From Bradyrhizobium erythrophlei (lineage in GTDB: Bacteria > Pseudomonadota > Alphaproteobacteria > Rhizobiales > Xanthobacteraceae), in the NCBI RefSeq assembly GCF_900129425.1, contig NZ_LT670817.1:3224001-3288000 (forward strand): 64,000 nt of DNA, in the 5' to 3' direction. This document shows, piece after piece, positions 53,042 to 61,028 of this stretch (position 1 is the stretch's first letter; each line of letters begins with the position of its first letter). Under the pieces are notes generated by a model. The model saw only the letters and a program-made list of their open reading frames with translations. It searched no databases and was not told where the DNA came from. Position numbers and translations under genes: made by a program.

Positions 53042-53640
53042 AACTGCCTGTCGGGCAAATCAAAAAAGCCTGTCCAGCCCTATTTGAAAAAATATTCGGA
53101 TTTTCAGAAAACGCAAATCAGCCTATCTCATTCGCCGTCCCGTCCCAACAGAGGGGCGGCTCGCGATCGTCACGAACGCGGGGCGGGATGCGGTGGCCGC
53201 AGCAGTGTCGGCACGCAGCGTGGTTGCAGGGCGATCCCTTCGGGGATCGTGAGCAATTAACAGCGTGCAGACGAACGATGCTGACGCGGACGGCGAAGTC
53301 GTGTGGTCCTGACGCCTCGACGCTGGCGTCAAGTTTTGCGGAGACGTTTTGCGCCCAACCGGGTTGCAACGCGCCACTATCCGCAAGGCGACGGTGGCAA
53401 ACAAGCCGATCACCGGGGAGAGCGCGAAATAAGCCGTAAAACCATTGTGCAGGGAAGGCCGGATGAAACCGGTGACCTGTGGTCCTACCCCCGTGCTCTC
53501 TTTGCACGGGACCCATGGGTGCATCGGACACCCGGCTTTCCCTGCGCCCTCTGTTTTCAGGAGGGACAAAGTTCATGCATAGCTCGGGCGCCTCGCGTCG
53601 CGGGATCGAACGCGCACGCGTGCGGCTGTTTGAAAATCGC
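53042..53640. repeat. ~500-bp dispersed repeat, copy 2
   Basis: Second, same-orientation copy of the repeat at 20,276, with an extra block (53,205-53,275) containing GGGCGATCCCTTCGGGGATC. Shared stretches include GGCTCGCGATCGTCACGAAC, GCGGGGCGGGATGCGGTGG, GTGTGGTCCTGACG and AAGCCGATCACCGGGGAGAG. No transposase. It occupies most of the 940-base gap between the RidA and SWIM genes. Confidence 0.75.
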
Positions 53641-53763
53641 ACGACCAAGAGTGTTGATCGTTTGGTTTATGGCCTTGACGTCAAAGCCGCCGGGACGATT
53701 GAATGGAAATGAAAAGCGCGCCGGGCACCTGATCGGCACCGAACCGCTGCTGCAGCCGAACCC

Positions 53764-55455
53764 ATGAAAGCCGATAGCCGACCTCGTTTCGACGTTGACG
53801 TTTTGCGCAAGCTTGCCGGCGCGAAAGTGTTCGCGCGCGGCGAAGCCTATTACCGCGACGGCCAGGTCGAGATTGTTCTCGTCAAGCCAGGGCGCGTGCT
53901 GGCGCAGGTCGCAGGTACGGAGGACTACCGTGCGGAACTCACGGGATCCGGCAAGGATTTTGACGGCGAGTGTTCCTGTCGTGCGTGGGAGGATTTTGGC
54001 TTCTGCAAGCACCTCGTGGCCACCGCGCTGGCGGCCAACGATCTCGGTGCCGACGATGCCGATGGCCCCAGTGCGCTCACCCGCATCCGCGATCACCTGA
54101 AGCAAAAAGGTGTCGATGCCCTGGTCGAGATGGTGCTGGATCTGGCGGAGCAGGATCTAGCGCTGCTTCGCAAACTCGATGCGGCTGCGGAATTGATCCA
54201 CGCGGATGACAAGACACTGAGGGCGCGACTGAGCAAGATGATCGACGGCGCGACGCGCACGAGAAACTTCGTTGACTATCGTCAGGCACCGGGTTGGGCA
54301 ACCCAGGTCGATAGCGTACTGGACACCATTGCCGCCCTGACGCCGGGTGCTCGCGCCGGCGTCGCGCTCGAGCTTGCCGAGTACGCGATCGACAGCATCG
54401 AACAGGCGATCGAGGAGATCGACGATTCCGACGGCCATTGCGGGGCGCTGTTGGGCCGCGCGCGCGACATCCATCTCGCCGCCGCTCGCGAAGTGCGGCC
54501 CGATCCGGTACGGCTTGCCCGCGATCTTTTCGCCCGCGAGATGGCGGAAGCCTATGACACCTTCGACGGCGCCGTCGCGCTTTACGCGGACATCCTCGGC
54601 GACATCGGGCTCGCCGAATACCGCCGCCTCGCCACGGAGAAATGGGAGAAATTGTCAGCCATCGGTGGCCGGGAGCAGAGCGATGAGGAGGATGAGGACG
54701 AGTCGTTCGGCAATCAGCATCGGCTGATGCGCATTCTCGATTTCTTCGCCGAGCGGGCCGGCGAGGTCGACACAAGGATCGCCCTGCGGGCCAAAGATCT
54801 GTCCTCGCAGTGGAGCTATCTGCAACTCGCCGAGTTTTGCCGTTCCCAGGGCCGCGAGGAAGAGGCTCTTCGCCGTGCCGAGGAGGGCCTTTGGATATTC
54901 GAGGACGCGCGCCCGGACGAGCGGCTCGTGTTGTTCGTCGTCGAACTCCTGTCCGGGGCTGGCCGAAAGGCGGACGCGGAGGCGCATCTGCAGCGGGCTT
55001 TCGAAAAGGCGCCAACCCTCGAACTCTACAAGTGGCTTCGCAAATTCGGCGGTGATGCTGCGCGCGAGCGTGCCGTGAAGTTACTGGAAGCCAGGCAGGG
55101 GCGGCGGGAGCGAACGGGTTGGCATGACCACGGTCAGCTTCTCATCCGCATCTGGTTGCATGAGAAAATGTTCGACGCAGCCTGGGCGGCCGTGGGCAGG
55201 CACGGGGCGTCAGCGGGCTTGAAGGATGAGCTCGCCAAGGCCAGCGAATCGACGTATCCGCGCGAGGCGGTCGAAGTGTATACCGAACGTGTCGAACAGT
55301 TCGCCATGGCTGGCAGCGCGTCGGCATACGCGGAAGCTGCGAAACTGGTCGCGCGGATGGCGACGTTGCGCGGCAGGACCGAACAGGCCACCTATGTGCT
55401 GGAACTCAAGGTGCGCCACGGGCGCAAACGCAACTTCATGAAGCTGTTGGGCTGA
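53764..55455 (+). CDS. SWIM zinc-finger protein with helical repeats
   Basis: A 563-residue protein with a SWIM zinc finger near the start (ECSCRAWEDFGFCKHLVA; ligands C70, C72, C81, H83) and a long alpha-helical TPR-like C-terminus (GREEEALRRAEEGLWIFEDA, DAEAHLQRAFEKAPTLELYK). An acidic patch (about residues 300-310) lies in between. SWIM proteins of this kind are of unknown function and may bind nucleic acid or protein. The stop at 55,455 is 14 bases before the guaA-end copy at 55,470. Confidence 0.85.
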   Translation: MKADSRPRFDVDVLRKLAGAKVFARGEAYYRDGQVEIVLVKPGRVLAQVAGTEDYRAELTGSGKDFDGECSCRAWEDFGFCKHLVATALAANDLGADDADGPSALTRIRDHLKQKGVDALVEMVLDLAEQDLALLRKLDAAAELIHADDKTLRARLSKMIDGATRTRNFVDYRQAPGWATQVDSVLDTIAALTPGARAGVALELAEYAIDSIEQAIEEIDDSDGHCGALLGRARDIHLAAAREVRPDPVRLARDLFAREMAEAYDTFDGAVALYADILGDIGLAEYRRLATEKWEKLSAIGGREQSDEEDEDESFGNQHRLMRILDFFAERAGEVDTRIALRAKDLSSQWSYLQLAEFCRSQGREEEALRRAEEGLWIFEDARPDERLVLFVVELLSGAGRKADAEAHLQRAFEKAPTLELYKWLRKFGGDAARERAVKLLEARQGRRERTGWHDHGQLLIRIWLHEKMFDAAWAAVGRHGASAGLKDELAKASESTYPREAVEVYTERVEQFAMAGSASAYAEAAKLVARMATLRGRTEQATYVLELKVRHGRKRNFMKLLG

Positions 55456-55469
55456 GTTCGACGTTGGTG

Positions 55470-55529
55470 CGCGTCAACCGCATGGTCTATGACGTCACGT
55501 GGAAGCCGCCGGGGACGATCGGGTGGGAG
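55470..55529 (+). other. Copy of the guaA 3' end (candidate att site)
   Basis: 50 of 60 bases match the last 60 bases of guaA before its stop, without gaps, and it still reads RVNRMVYDVTWKPPGTIGWE against GVNRVVYDVTSKPPGTIEWE (16 of 20 residues). Most of the DNA changes are scattered as in a divergent guaA allele, so it looks like the end of another guaA carried or displaced by an integrated element. The stop is lost. Confidence 0.75.
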
Positions 55530-55609
55530 CAGCGCCAGCCTTGACCGCCGCGACGAAAATAGCGAAAGATGAATTACTTTCTCGCACCCTAACGAAAGCA
55601 AAAAACCCG

Positions 55610-55960
55610 ATGGCACGCGTGCGCTGTATCACCGAAATGGGCATGGGCGTCGACGTTCACGGCCGCGACTCTACTAAGGCCGCCAGGCGCGCGGTTTCGG
55701 ACGCCATCCGCCACTCCAGCGTCGGATTTTTTCGGATGGTGGGCAAGACCGCCAACGACATGTTCGTCGATGTCACCATCGGCGTGCCGGACCCCGGCTC
55801 GGTCGATACCGCAGCGGTCGCCAAGGAGCTGCCTTACGGAACGGTGACCGTCACCGCGGTCAAAGGCGGGCTCGAAATTCCTGCGGAGCAGGGCGGCGAT
55901 GCCATCATCATCGCCAATGCCGCCGTAATCGTGACTCTCGACGACGGCAAGTCCGGTTAG
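55610..55960 (+). CDS. Lin0512 family protein
   Basis: A 116-residue protein of the Lin0512 family (short, ring-forming hypothetical proteins): VRCITEMGMGVDVHGRDSTK, then AVSDAIRHSSVGFFRMVGKT and DMFVDVTIGVPDPGSVDTAA are family-like. Function unknown. ATG 55,610 fits the usual N-terminus, though no strong ribosome-binding site is present. First gene after the 55.5-kb guaA-end copy. Confidence 0.8.
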   Translation: MARVRCITEMGMGVDVHGRDSTKAARRAVSDAIRHSSVGFFRMVGKTANDMFVDVTIGVPDPGSVDTAAVAKELPYGTVTVTAVKGGLEIPAEQGGDAIIIANAAVIVTLDDGKSG

Positions 55961-56051
55961 CCACCCCTCCATCTGTCGTCCGAGCTGCCCGGCCCGCGGC
56001 CGCTCACGTCGACCAGAAATCCTCATCCGGGCGATCAAGGAGCGTTTTGCG

Positions 56052-57389
56052 ATGCACCGGTTTACCAAATCCCTGCTCGCGTCCGCGGCGCTGTCCGCGG
56101 CGAGCCTTTTACCGGCCCACGCGGAGATCGACGTTATCAGGCTGAAGGCCGCCATCGGGAAGTCGGTCGAAGCCGACTATCCAAAACTCGACGCGCTCTA
56201 CAAGGATATCCACGCGCATCCGGAAATTGCCTTTCAGGAGGTGAAAACCGCGGCGAAGCTCGCCGCTGAAATGCGCGCGCTCGGTTTCGAGGTCACCGAG
56301 AAAGTCGGCAAGACCGGTCTGGTCGCCATCTACAAAAATGGCGATGGTCCCACCATCATGGTGCGCACCGAACTCGACGCGCTGCCGATGGAAGAGAAGA
56401 CCGGCCTTTCCTATGCCAGCCACGACAAGACCACCTGGAACGGGCGGGAGACCTTTGTCGACCACAGCTGTGGCCACGACATTCACATGGCGAGCTGGGT
56501 CGGAACCGCGAAGACGCTGGTCGGCCTGAAGGACCAGTGGCAGGGCACGCTGATGTTCATCGCCCAGCCCGCCGAAGAGACGGTGTCGGGCGCCAAGGCC
56601 ATGCTTGCCGACGGCCTGTTCACGCGATTTCGCAAACCCGACTTTGCTTTTGCGCTGCATGACGGCCCCGGCGCTTATGGCACCATCACCTATCGCGAGG
56701 GCATCGGCTCGTCCAATTCCGACAGCCTCCAGATTACGTTCCACGGCCGCGGCGGTCACGGCGCGGCGCCGCAGCGCACCATCGATCCCGTGATGATGGC
56801 CGCGCGCTTCATCGTCGATGTGCAAAGCGTGATCAGCCGCGAAAAGGACCCGACCGAATTCGGTGTCGTGAGCATCGGCGCGATCCATGGCGGCACCGCC
56901 GAGAACATCATTCCCGACGACGTCCAGATTTTCGGAACCATCCGCACCTTCAAGCCGGAGGTGCGTGCCAAAATGCTGGCCGGGATCGAGCGGACGGCGA
57001 AGGCGGCGGCCGCCATGTCGGATGCGCCGGCACCGGACATCAGGATCACCGAGGGCGCCAAGGCCGTCATGAACGATCCCGCCGTGGTCGAAACCGCGGC
57101 CAAGGTGATGAAGGTGGCCTTCGGCGACAAGTTCAAGACTTCGCCGCCGGGTACCCCCAGCGAGGATTTCTCCGAATTCGTCAACGCCGGCGTGCCGTCG
57201 ATGTTTTTCAACATCGGCGTCTACGAGCCGGAACGTGTTGCCGCGGCAAGCAATGGAACCGGTCCGCAATTGCCGTCCAACCATTCGCCGCTGTTCGCGC
57301 CGGTGCCGAAGCCGACCATCGAAACCGGCATCGAGGCCATGACGCTCGCGGTCCTCAGCGCCTTCGATCAGCACGCCCGGGGCAAATGA
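56052..57389 (+). CDS. Secreted M20 amidohydrolase (hippurate hydrolase-like)
   Basis: A 445-residue metallopeptidase-family amidohydrolase with a signal peptide (LLASAALSAASLLPAHA). Metal-binding and catalytic features: DIHAHPEIAFQE, MVRTELDALPMEE (M20D-type), DHSCGHDIHMASW with the active-site Cys/His, IAQPAEETVSGAKAML and SLQITFHGRGGHGAAPQRTI for the dimer domain. It would remove acyl groups from N-acyl amino acids or indole conjugates in the periplasm. CAAGGAG sits about 12 bases before the ATG, a slightly long spacing. Confidence 0.92.
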   Translation: MHRFTKSLLASAALSAASLLPAHAEIDVIRLKAAIGKSVEADYPKLDALYKDIHAHPEIAFQEVKTAAKLAAEMRALGFEVTEKVGKTGLVAIYKNGDGPTIMVRTELDALPMEEKTGLSYASHDKTTWNGRETFVDHSCGHDIHMASWVGTAKTLVGLKDQWQGTLMFIAQPAEETVSGAKAMLADGLFTRFRKPDFAFALHDGPGAYGTITYREGIGSSNSDSLQITFHGRGGHGAAPQRTIDPVMMAARFIVDVQSVISREKDPTEFGVVSIGAIHGGTAENIIPDDVQIFGTIRTFKPEVRAKMLAGIERTAKAAAAMSDAPAPDIRITEGAKAVMNDPAVVETAAKVMKVAFGDKFKTSPPGTPSEDFSEFVNAGVPSMFFNIGVYEPERVAAASNGTGPQLPSNHSPLFAPVPKPTIETGIEAMTLAVLSAFDQHARGK

Positions 57390-57413
57390 GAGCCGAGGAC
57401 GCAAGCCAGGGAT

Positions 57414-58724
57414 TCACGTCGCCTGCTGCTCGCCGGCGGGATGGCTGGGTCGACGCGAACCGGTCACGGGCTCGCCGTCATCGATGTTGAAGTGCAGGCG
57501 CGCGCCGTCGAGGCGCAGGCTGAGGTGACGGTACTTCACGAGATAGTGGATGCCGACGATGGCGGCGGCAAATCCGCCGGCGGCGCCGACGCCAAGCGCC
57601 CACGGCGGGCCGAACCGGTCGGCCACCCAGCCGACGATCGGCGCGCCGATTGGCGTGCAGCCCAGCGCGATCGCCAGACGGATCGCCATCACGCGCCCGC
57701 GCATCGCCTGATCGGTGGACAGTTGCATCAGGCTGTTGGTCGAGTTGGTAAACGTCAAAGCCGAGACGCCGATGATGACGAGCGCGATGCCGAACAGCGA
57801 GCTATTCGGCGCCACCGCGGCCAGCGCGCACCCGAGTCCGAAGATCGCGCCGCCGGCCACGAGCAGCGCGAAGCGCGGTTTTTCGCGGCCGGCGGCGAGC
57901 AGCGCGCCGACGACCGTTCCGATCGCCATGATCGAGGTCAGGAAGCCGTATTGGCTGGCTCCGCCATGAAACACCTTGACCGACATCGTCGAAATAAAGA
58001 TCTGGAAGTTGAGCCCAAACGTTCCGATCAAAAACAGCATGACGAGAACGGCCTTGAGGTCGGGCCGTTTCCAGACATAGCGGAAACCTTCAGCGAAGCT
58101 GCCGCGCGTCCGCACGGCTCTGCTTTGCGGATGAAGTTCGCCGACGCGGATGAATGCCAGCGAGCCGAGCACGGCGACAAAGGAGGCGGCATTGATCAGG
58201 AACACCCAGCCGGATCCCACCGACGCGATCAGGGTGCCGGCGATGGCCGGACCGATCATCCTCGCGGCGTTGAAGGATGTGGAATTCAGCGCCACGGCAT
58301 TCGACAGGTCGGCTTCTCCGACCAGTTCGGCGACAAAGGTGTGCCGCGCCGGCGAGTCAAACGCGGTGACGCAGCCGAGCAGAAACGCGAACATGTAGAC
58401 GTGCCACAACTGCACGAGCCCGGTGACGGTAAGGATGCCGAGGCCAAGGGCAAGGGCGCCCATCGCGGCCTGGGTGCCGATCAGCAGCTTTCGCCGATTG
58501 AGGTGATCGGCCGCATAGCCGGTCAACGGCAGCAACAACAGATGCGGTCCGAATTGCAGCGCCATCACCACGCCCATCGCGGTGGCGTTGTTGTGGGTCA
58601 ATTGGGTGAGCACCAGCCAGCCCTGGGCGATGCGCTGCATCCAGGTCCCGACATTGGACACGATCGCGCCGGCGGCCCACAGCCGATAATTGAAGCCATT
58701 CAGCGAACGAAAGGTGCGCTTCAC
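57414..58724 (-). CDS. MFS exporter (MFS_3/EntS-like)
   Basis: A 436-residue inner-membrane transporter with twelve helices. FNYRLWAAGAIVSNVGTWMQ and RIAQGWLVLTQLT at the start, and DHLNRRKLLIGTQA and FAFLLGCVTAFDSPARHTFV after it, are typical of the EntS/MFS_3 drug and siderophore exporters. Last gene of the minus-strand marR operon; its ATG overlaps the upstream small membrane gene by four bases. Confidence 0.92.
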   Translation of the reverse strand: MKRTFRSLNGFNYRLWAAGAIVSNVGTWMQRIAQGWLVLTQLTHNNATAMGVVMALQFGPHLLLLPLTGYAADHLNRRKLLIGTQAAMGALALGLGILTVTGLVQLWHVYMFAFLLGCVTAFDSPARHTFVAELVGEADLSNAVALNSTSFNAARMIGPAIAGTLIASVGSGWVFLINAASFVAVLGSLAFIRVGELHPQSRAVRTRGSFAEGFRYVWKRPDLKAVLVMLFLIGTFGLNFQIFISTMSVKVFHGGASQYGFLTSIMAIGTVVGALLAAGREKPRFALLVAGGAIFGLGCALAAVAPNSSLFGIALVIIGVSALTFTNSTNSLMQLSTDQAMRGRVMAIRLAIALGCTPIGAPIVGWVADRFGPPWALGVGAAGGFAAAIVGIHYLVKYRHLSLRLDGARLHFNIDDGEPVTGSRRPSHPAGEQQAT

Positions 58725-59068
58725 CGGGCCTCCCGTGAGTCGCCGGGAGAATTGCCGCCGTGGAGGCGTCCAAACATCCGCGCCATCAGCAGCGCCATGA
58801 GAAGCCCGCCGAGCCCGCCAGCAACCGCATGTTCCGTCGAACGCAGATCGAAGTCTCCGACGCGGCAGATCAGAACATAACCCACGACCAGGTTGAAAAA
58901 GCCCCAGAGCACATTGACCGTCGAAGACGACAGACCCTCGCCGCGCGGTTTCGCAAACGGACTTTGAAAGGGACGTCCCATTACGCCGCTGACAACATGC
59001 GGAACAGCGTTGGCGAGAAACGCGCCGCCGAAAAAGTAGGATGCATCGTGCAGCCAGTTCATCGTCAT
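58721..59068 (-). CDS. Small membrane protein in the marR operon
   Basis: A 115-residue protein with about three hydrophobic segments: DASYFFGGAFLANAVPHVVS, NVLWGFFNLVVGYVLICRVG and EHAVAGGLGGLLMALLMARM. Function unknown. AAGAGGAG before ATG 59,068 fixes the start; it overlaps the isochorismatase gene by four bases upstream and the MFS gene by four bases downstream, so translation of all three is coupled. Confidence 0.85.
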   Translation of the reverse strand: MTMNWLHDASYFFGGAFLANAVPHVVSGVMGRPFQSPFAKPRGEGLSSSTVNVLWGFFNLVVGYVLICRVGDFDLRSTEHAVAGGLGGLLMALLMARMFGRLHGGNSPGDSREAR

Positions 59069-59628
59069 GGGCTCCTCTTGTCGAGAAGATCGATGATCTC
59101 CTGGCTGGTGCCGGTTTCGCCCAACTTCGGGAAGATGTGCGCGACGCTGTTGTGGTGGGCGTCGAGGTTCAAGTCGGTCAAGGCGTCGACCGCCAGCCCG
59201 ACGTTGAAGCCGAGTTCGTAGGCGTGGCGCGCCGTCGACTCGACACCGATGCTGGTGGCGACCCCTGCGATCACGACCTGCGTGACACCGAGGCTCTTCA
59301 GGTACGTTTCGAGATCGGTGTCGGTGAAGGCTCCCCACGTCCGCTTCGTCACCAGATGGTCTTGCGGCTGCCGGTTCAGTTCGGGAATGAGATCGGTCCA
59401 CCCGGCGGGAAACTCTGTCATCCGGCGTGGCTGTTCGGTCCGGCCCGGCGGGCCGGCGTCCACATTGACGAGCACGACCGGCAGGCGGTGGCGGCGAAAT
59501 GCTTCGGCGAGCGCGCTGGCGTGCTTCACGACATCGCCGATCGGGTGAACGGTCGGCAGCGAAACGATGCCTTTTTGCAGGTCGATGACGATCAGAGCGA
59601 TTTTGGGATCAATGATGGTGACGGTCAT
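59065..59628 (-). CDS. Isochorismatase-family hydrolase lacking the catalytic Cys
   Basis: A 187-residue protein of the isochorismatase/cysteine hydrolase fold. The aspartate (D16 in IVIDLQKG) and lysine (K95 in VTKRTWGAF) are present, but the position of the nucleophilic cysteine is glycine (G128 in GVATSIGVESTAR). Glycine there is seen in true isochorismatases such as EntB and PhzD, so hydrolysis without a covalent intermediate is possible. Second gene of the marR operon. Confidence 0.9.
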   Translation of the reverse strand: MTVTIIDPKIALIVIDLQKGIVSLPTVHPIGDVVKHASALAEAFRRHRLPVVLVNVDAGPPGRTEQPRRMTEFPAGWTDLIPELNRQPQDHLVTKRTWGAFTDTDLETYLKSLGVTQVVIAGVATSIGVESTARHAYELGFNVGLAVDALTDLNLDAHHNSVAHIFPKLGETGTSQEIIDLLDKRSP

Positions 59629-59664
59629 GGTTCTCGCTTGCGTGTGGTTTGAAGTGTGGGCCGT

Positions 59665-60108
59665 TCATGACTCGGCCAGGCGCTTGATCAGCGCGGCGGC
59701 GGAGATCAGGGATTGCTGTTCTGATGGGTCCAACTTCGCCGTGGCGGCCAACAGCCATTCCCGCTTGGCGATATTGCGCTGCCGTCTCGCCTCGATACCC
59801 TCGGCGGTCAGCTCGAACAGCACTTGCCGGCCATCGGTCGGATGCGGCCTGCGCTGGACCAGCCCTTCCTGCTCCAGATCGGCCAACGTGGTGCCCATCG
59901 ATTGCGGCTTCACGTGCTCCGAGCGGGCGAGGTCCGCCGTCGTCATCGCGCCGACCCTTTCGAGCCGGGCCAGCGTCGTGAGCTGCGACCAGGTCAGCTC
60001 ACCCGGGTTCACCTCCGCGCGCAGCCGGCGCATCAACTGCCCAATCGCCAGCGAAAGCTCGGTGACAGCGGTTTCGACGGGGACGGGCGGATGGGGGATT
60101 TCGTCCAT
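59665..60108 (-). CDS. MarR-family transcriptional regulator
   Basis: A 147-residue regulator. Helix-turn-helix around residues 55-85 (MTTADLARSEHVKPQSMGTT), winged region QRRPHPTDGRQVLFELTAEG with the D-x-R salt-bridge motif, and a leucine-rich dimerisation helix at the end. First gene of a minus-strand operon with the isochorismatase, membrane and MFS genes; two matching palindromes lie just upstream, so it probably represses its own operon until an inducer binds. ATG 60,108 is chosen over the 27-base longer frame. Confidence 0.92.
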   Translation of the reverse strand: MDEIPHPPVPVETAVTELSLAIGQLMRRLRAEVNPGELTWSQLTTLARLERVGAMTTADLARSEHVKPQSMGTTLADLEQEGLVQRRPHPTDGRQVLFELTAEGIEARRQRNIAKREWLLAATAKLDPSEQQSLISAAALIKRLAES

Positions 60109-60135
60109 AGGCCCGTGATAGAGATCGCCAGCCAA

Positions 60136-60161
60136 ACTTGCAAGTCCAAACTGGCAAGTTT
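60136..60161. promoter_or_regulatory. Paired MarR-type operators
   Basis: ACTTGCAAGT (60,136-60,145) is a perfect palindrome and AAACTGGCAAGTTT (60,148-60,161) is one mismatch from AAACTTGCAAGTTT. Both share the TTGCAAGT core, centres 14 bp apart, 28-53 bases upstream of the marR ATG. Likely autoregulatory binding sites. Confidence 0.65.
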
Positions 60162-60165
60162 AACT

Positions 60166-60212
60166 GTCGTCTATGACCTGAGGTCCAAGCCGGGACGATC
60201 GCGTGGGACTGA
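60166..60212 (+). other. Decayed copy of the guaA 3' end (distal island boundary)
   Basis: GTCGTCTATGACCTGAGGTC, then CAAGCCGGGACGATCGCGTG and GGACTGA: 38 of 47 bases match the guaA end with one 4-base deletion that shifts the frame, and the terminal TGA is kept. Only two bases separate it from the stop complement of the convergent dsbB-like gene. Best explained as the original guaA terminus displaced by integration. Confidence 0.7.
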
Positions 60213-60214
60213 TG

Positions 60215-60772
60215 TCATTTCGTCGAATTGAGCAGTTCGTAAACAACGGGGTCTTCCGCGCAGGCCGCAAAACCACATTCCAGCAGGGTCGAAACGACAT
60301 TCAACACGGTCAGGCCGATCACCAGCGCCACCGCCGTATGAGCGAAGGCGCCGGGCGCAACCTGCAGCCCTTCGGAGCCCCGCGCGAATTGGCGGTCAAA
60401 CAGCAGGACCGCCGCGAGCAGGAAAATGGCCGCGGCAAAGCCGATCAACGCCCACGAATAATAATGGTAACCGAACAGCGCCGTGCCGTAGCCGGCGTCT
60501 CCGGGCGCGATATGCAGCAGGACCTGGCGTGTCGAAAAGGCCGCGCCGACGGCGGCCGCCAGCAGCGACAAAGCATAGTGACTGGGGCGTGGCCCCCAGC
60601 GGACATTCAAAATGGGGCCGATAGCCAGCAGCGCGAACTGGATGCGCTGGAGCAGGCACAGAGGGCAGGGCAGTTCGTGCAGCAAGAGTTGTACGGCGAA
60701 GGCCGCCGCGAGGACCAACGCTATCGCGTAGAGGCCAAGCGCGTTGAGGATCACGGCGAACGCGCGGGTCAT
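60215..60772 (-). CDS. DsbB-like disulfide bond formation protein
   Basis: A 185-residue inner-membrane oxidoreductase that would reoxidise DsbA-type proteins with quinone. The first active pair is C36-C39 in HELPCPLCLLQRIQFALL, as in DsbB. The loop after helix 3 (about residues 85-105), which holds the second pair in E. coli DsbB, has no cysteine; instead C166 and C171 (STLLECGFAACAEDP) lie after a fifth hydrophobic segment at the C-terminus. Nine bases downstream of the DUF5993 gene, so they form an operon. Confidence 0.88.
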   Translation of the reverse strand: MTRAFAVILNALGLYAIALVLAAAFAVQLLLHELPCPLCLLQRIQFALLAIGPILNVRWGPRPSHYALSLLAAAVGAAFSTRQVLLHIAPGDAGYGTALFGYHYYSWALIGFAAAIFLLAAVLLFDRQFARGSEGLQVAPGAFAHTAVALVIGLTVLNVVSTLLECGFAACAEDPVVYELLNSTK

Positions 60773-60781
60773 CGAAGTGCC

Positions 60782-60940
60782 TTAGAACGACAGCTTCAGC
60801 GTATCGGTTGCGTGGTGCAGATAGGTTGCGACGGAGCCGGCGAGCGTGGCAGCGAACAGCGTGAGTGCGAGGGATCGCGAGCCTCGCCAGGCAACGAGCA
60901 TGACGATTGATATGGCCAGGAAAAGCGCTGTGAATTCCAT
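60782..60940 (-). CDS. DUF5993 small membrane protein
   Basis: A 52-residue protein with two membrane segments (MEFTALFLAISIVMLVAW and LALTLFAATLAGSVATYLHH) ending DTLKLSF. I recall DUF5993 family proteins of this size beside DsbB-like genes in Bradyrhizobium. ATG 60,940 has GGGGCGAAG before it, and the gene is followed after nine bases by the dsbB-like gene, suggesting a small partner or stability subunit. Confidence 0.75.
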   Translation of the reverse strand: MEFTALFLAISIVMLVAWRGSRSLALTLFAATLAGSVATYLHHATDTLKLSF

Positions 60941-61028
60941 CTTCGCCCCGGATGCAAGTAAGCCGACAGTACTTTACACAATACGCTACATTAAGCCGCC
61001 GATCAGCGCCATTGTGGAATGAATTGAA

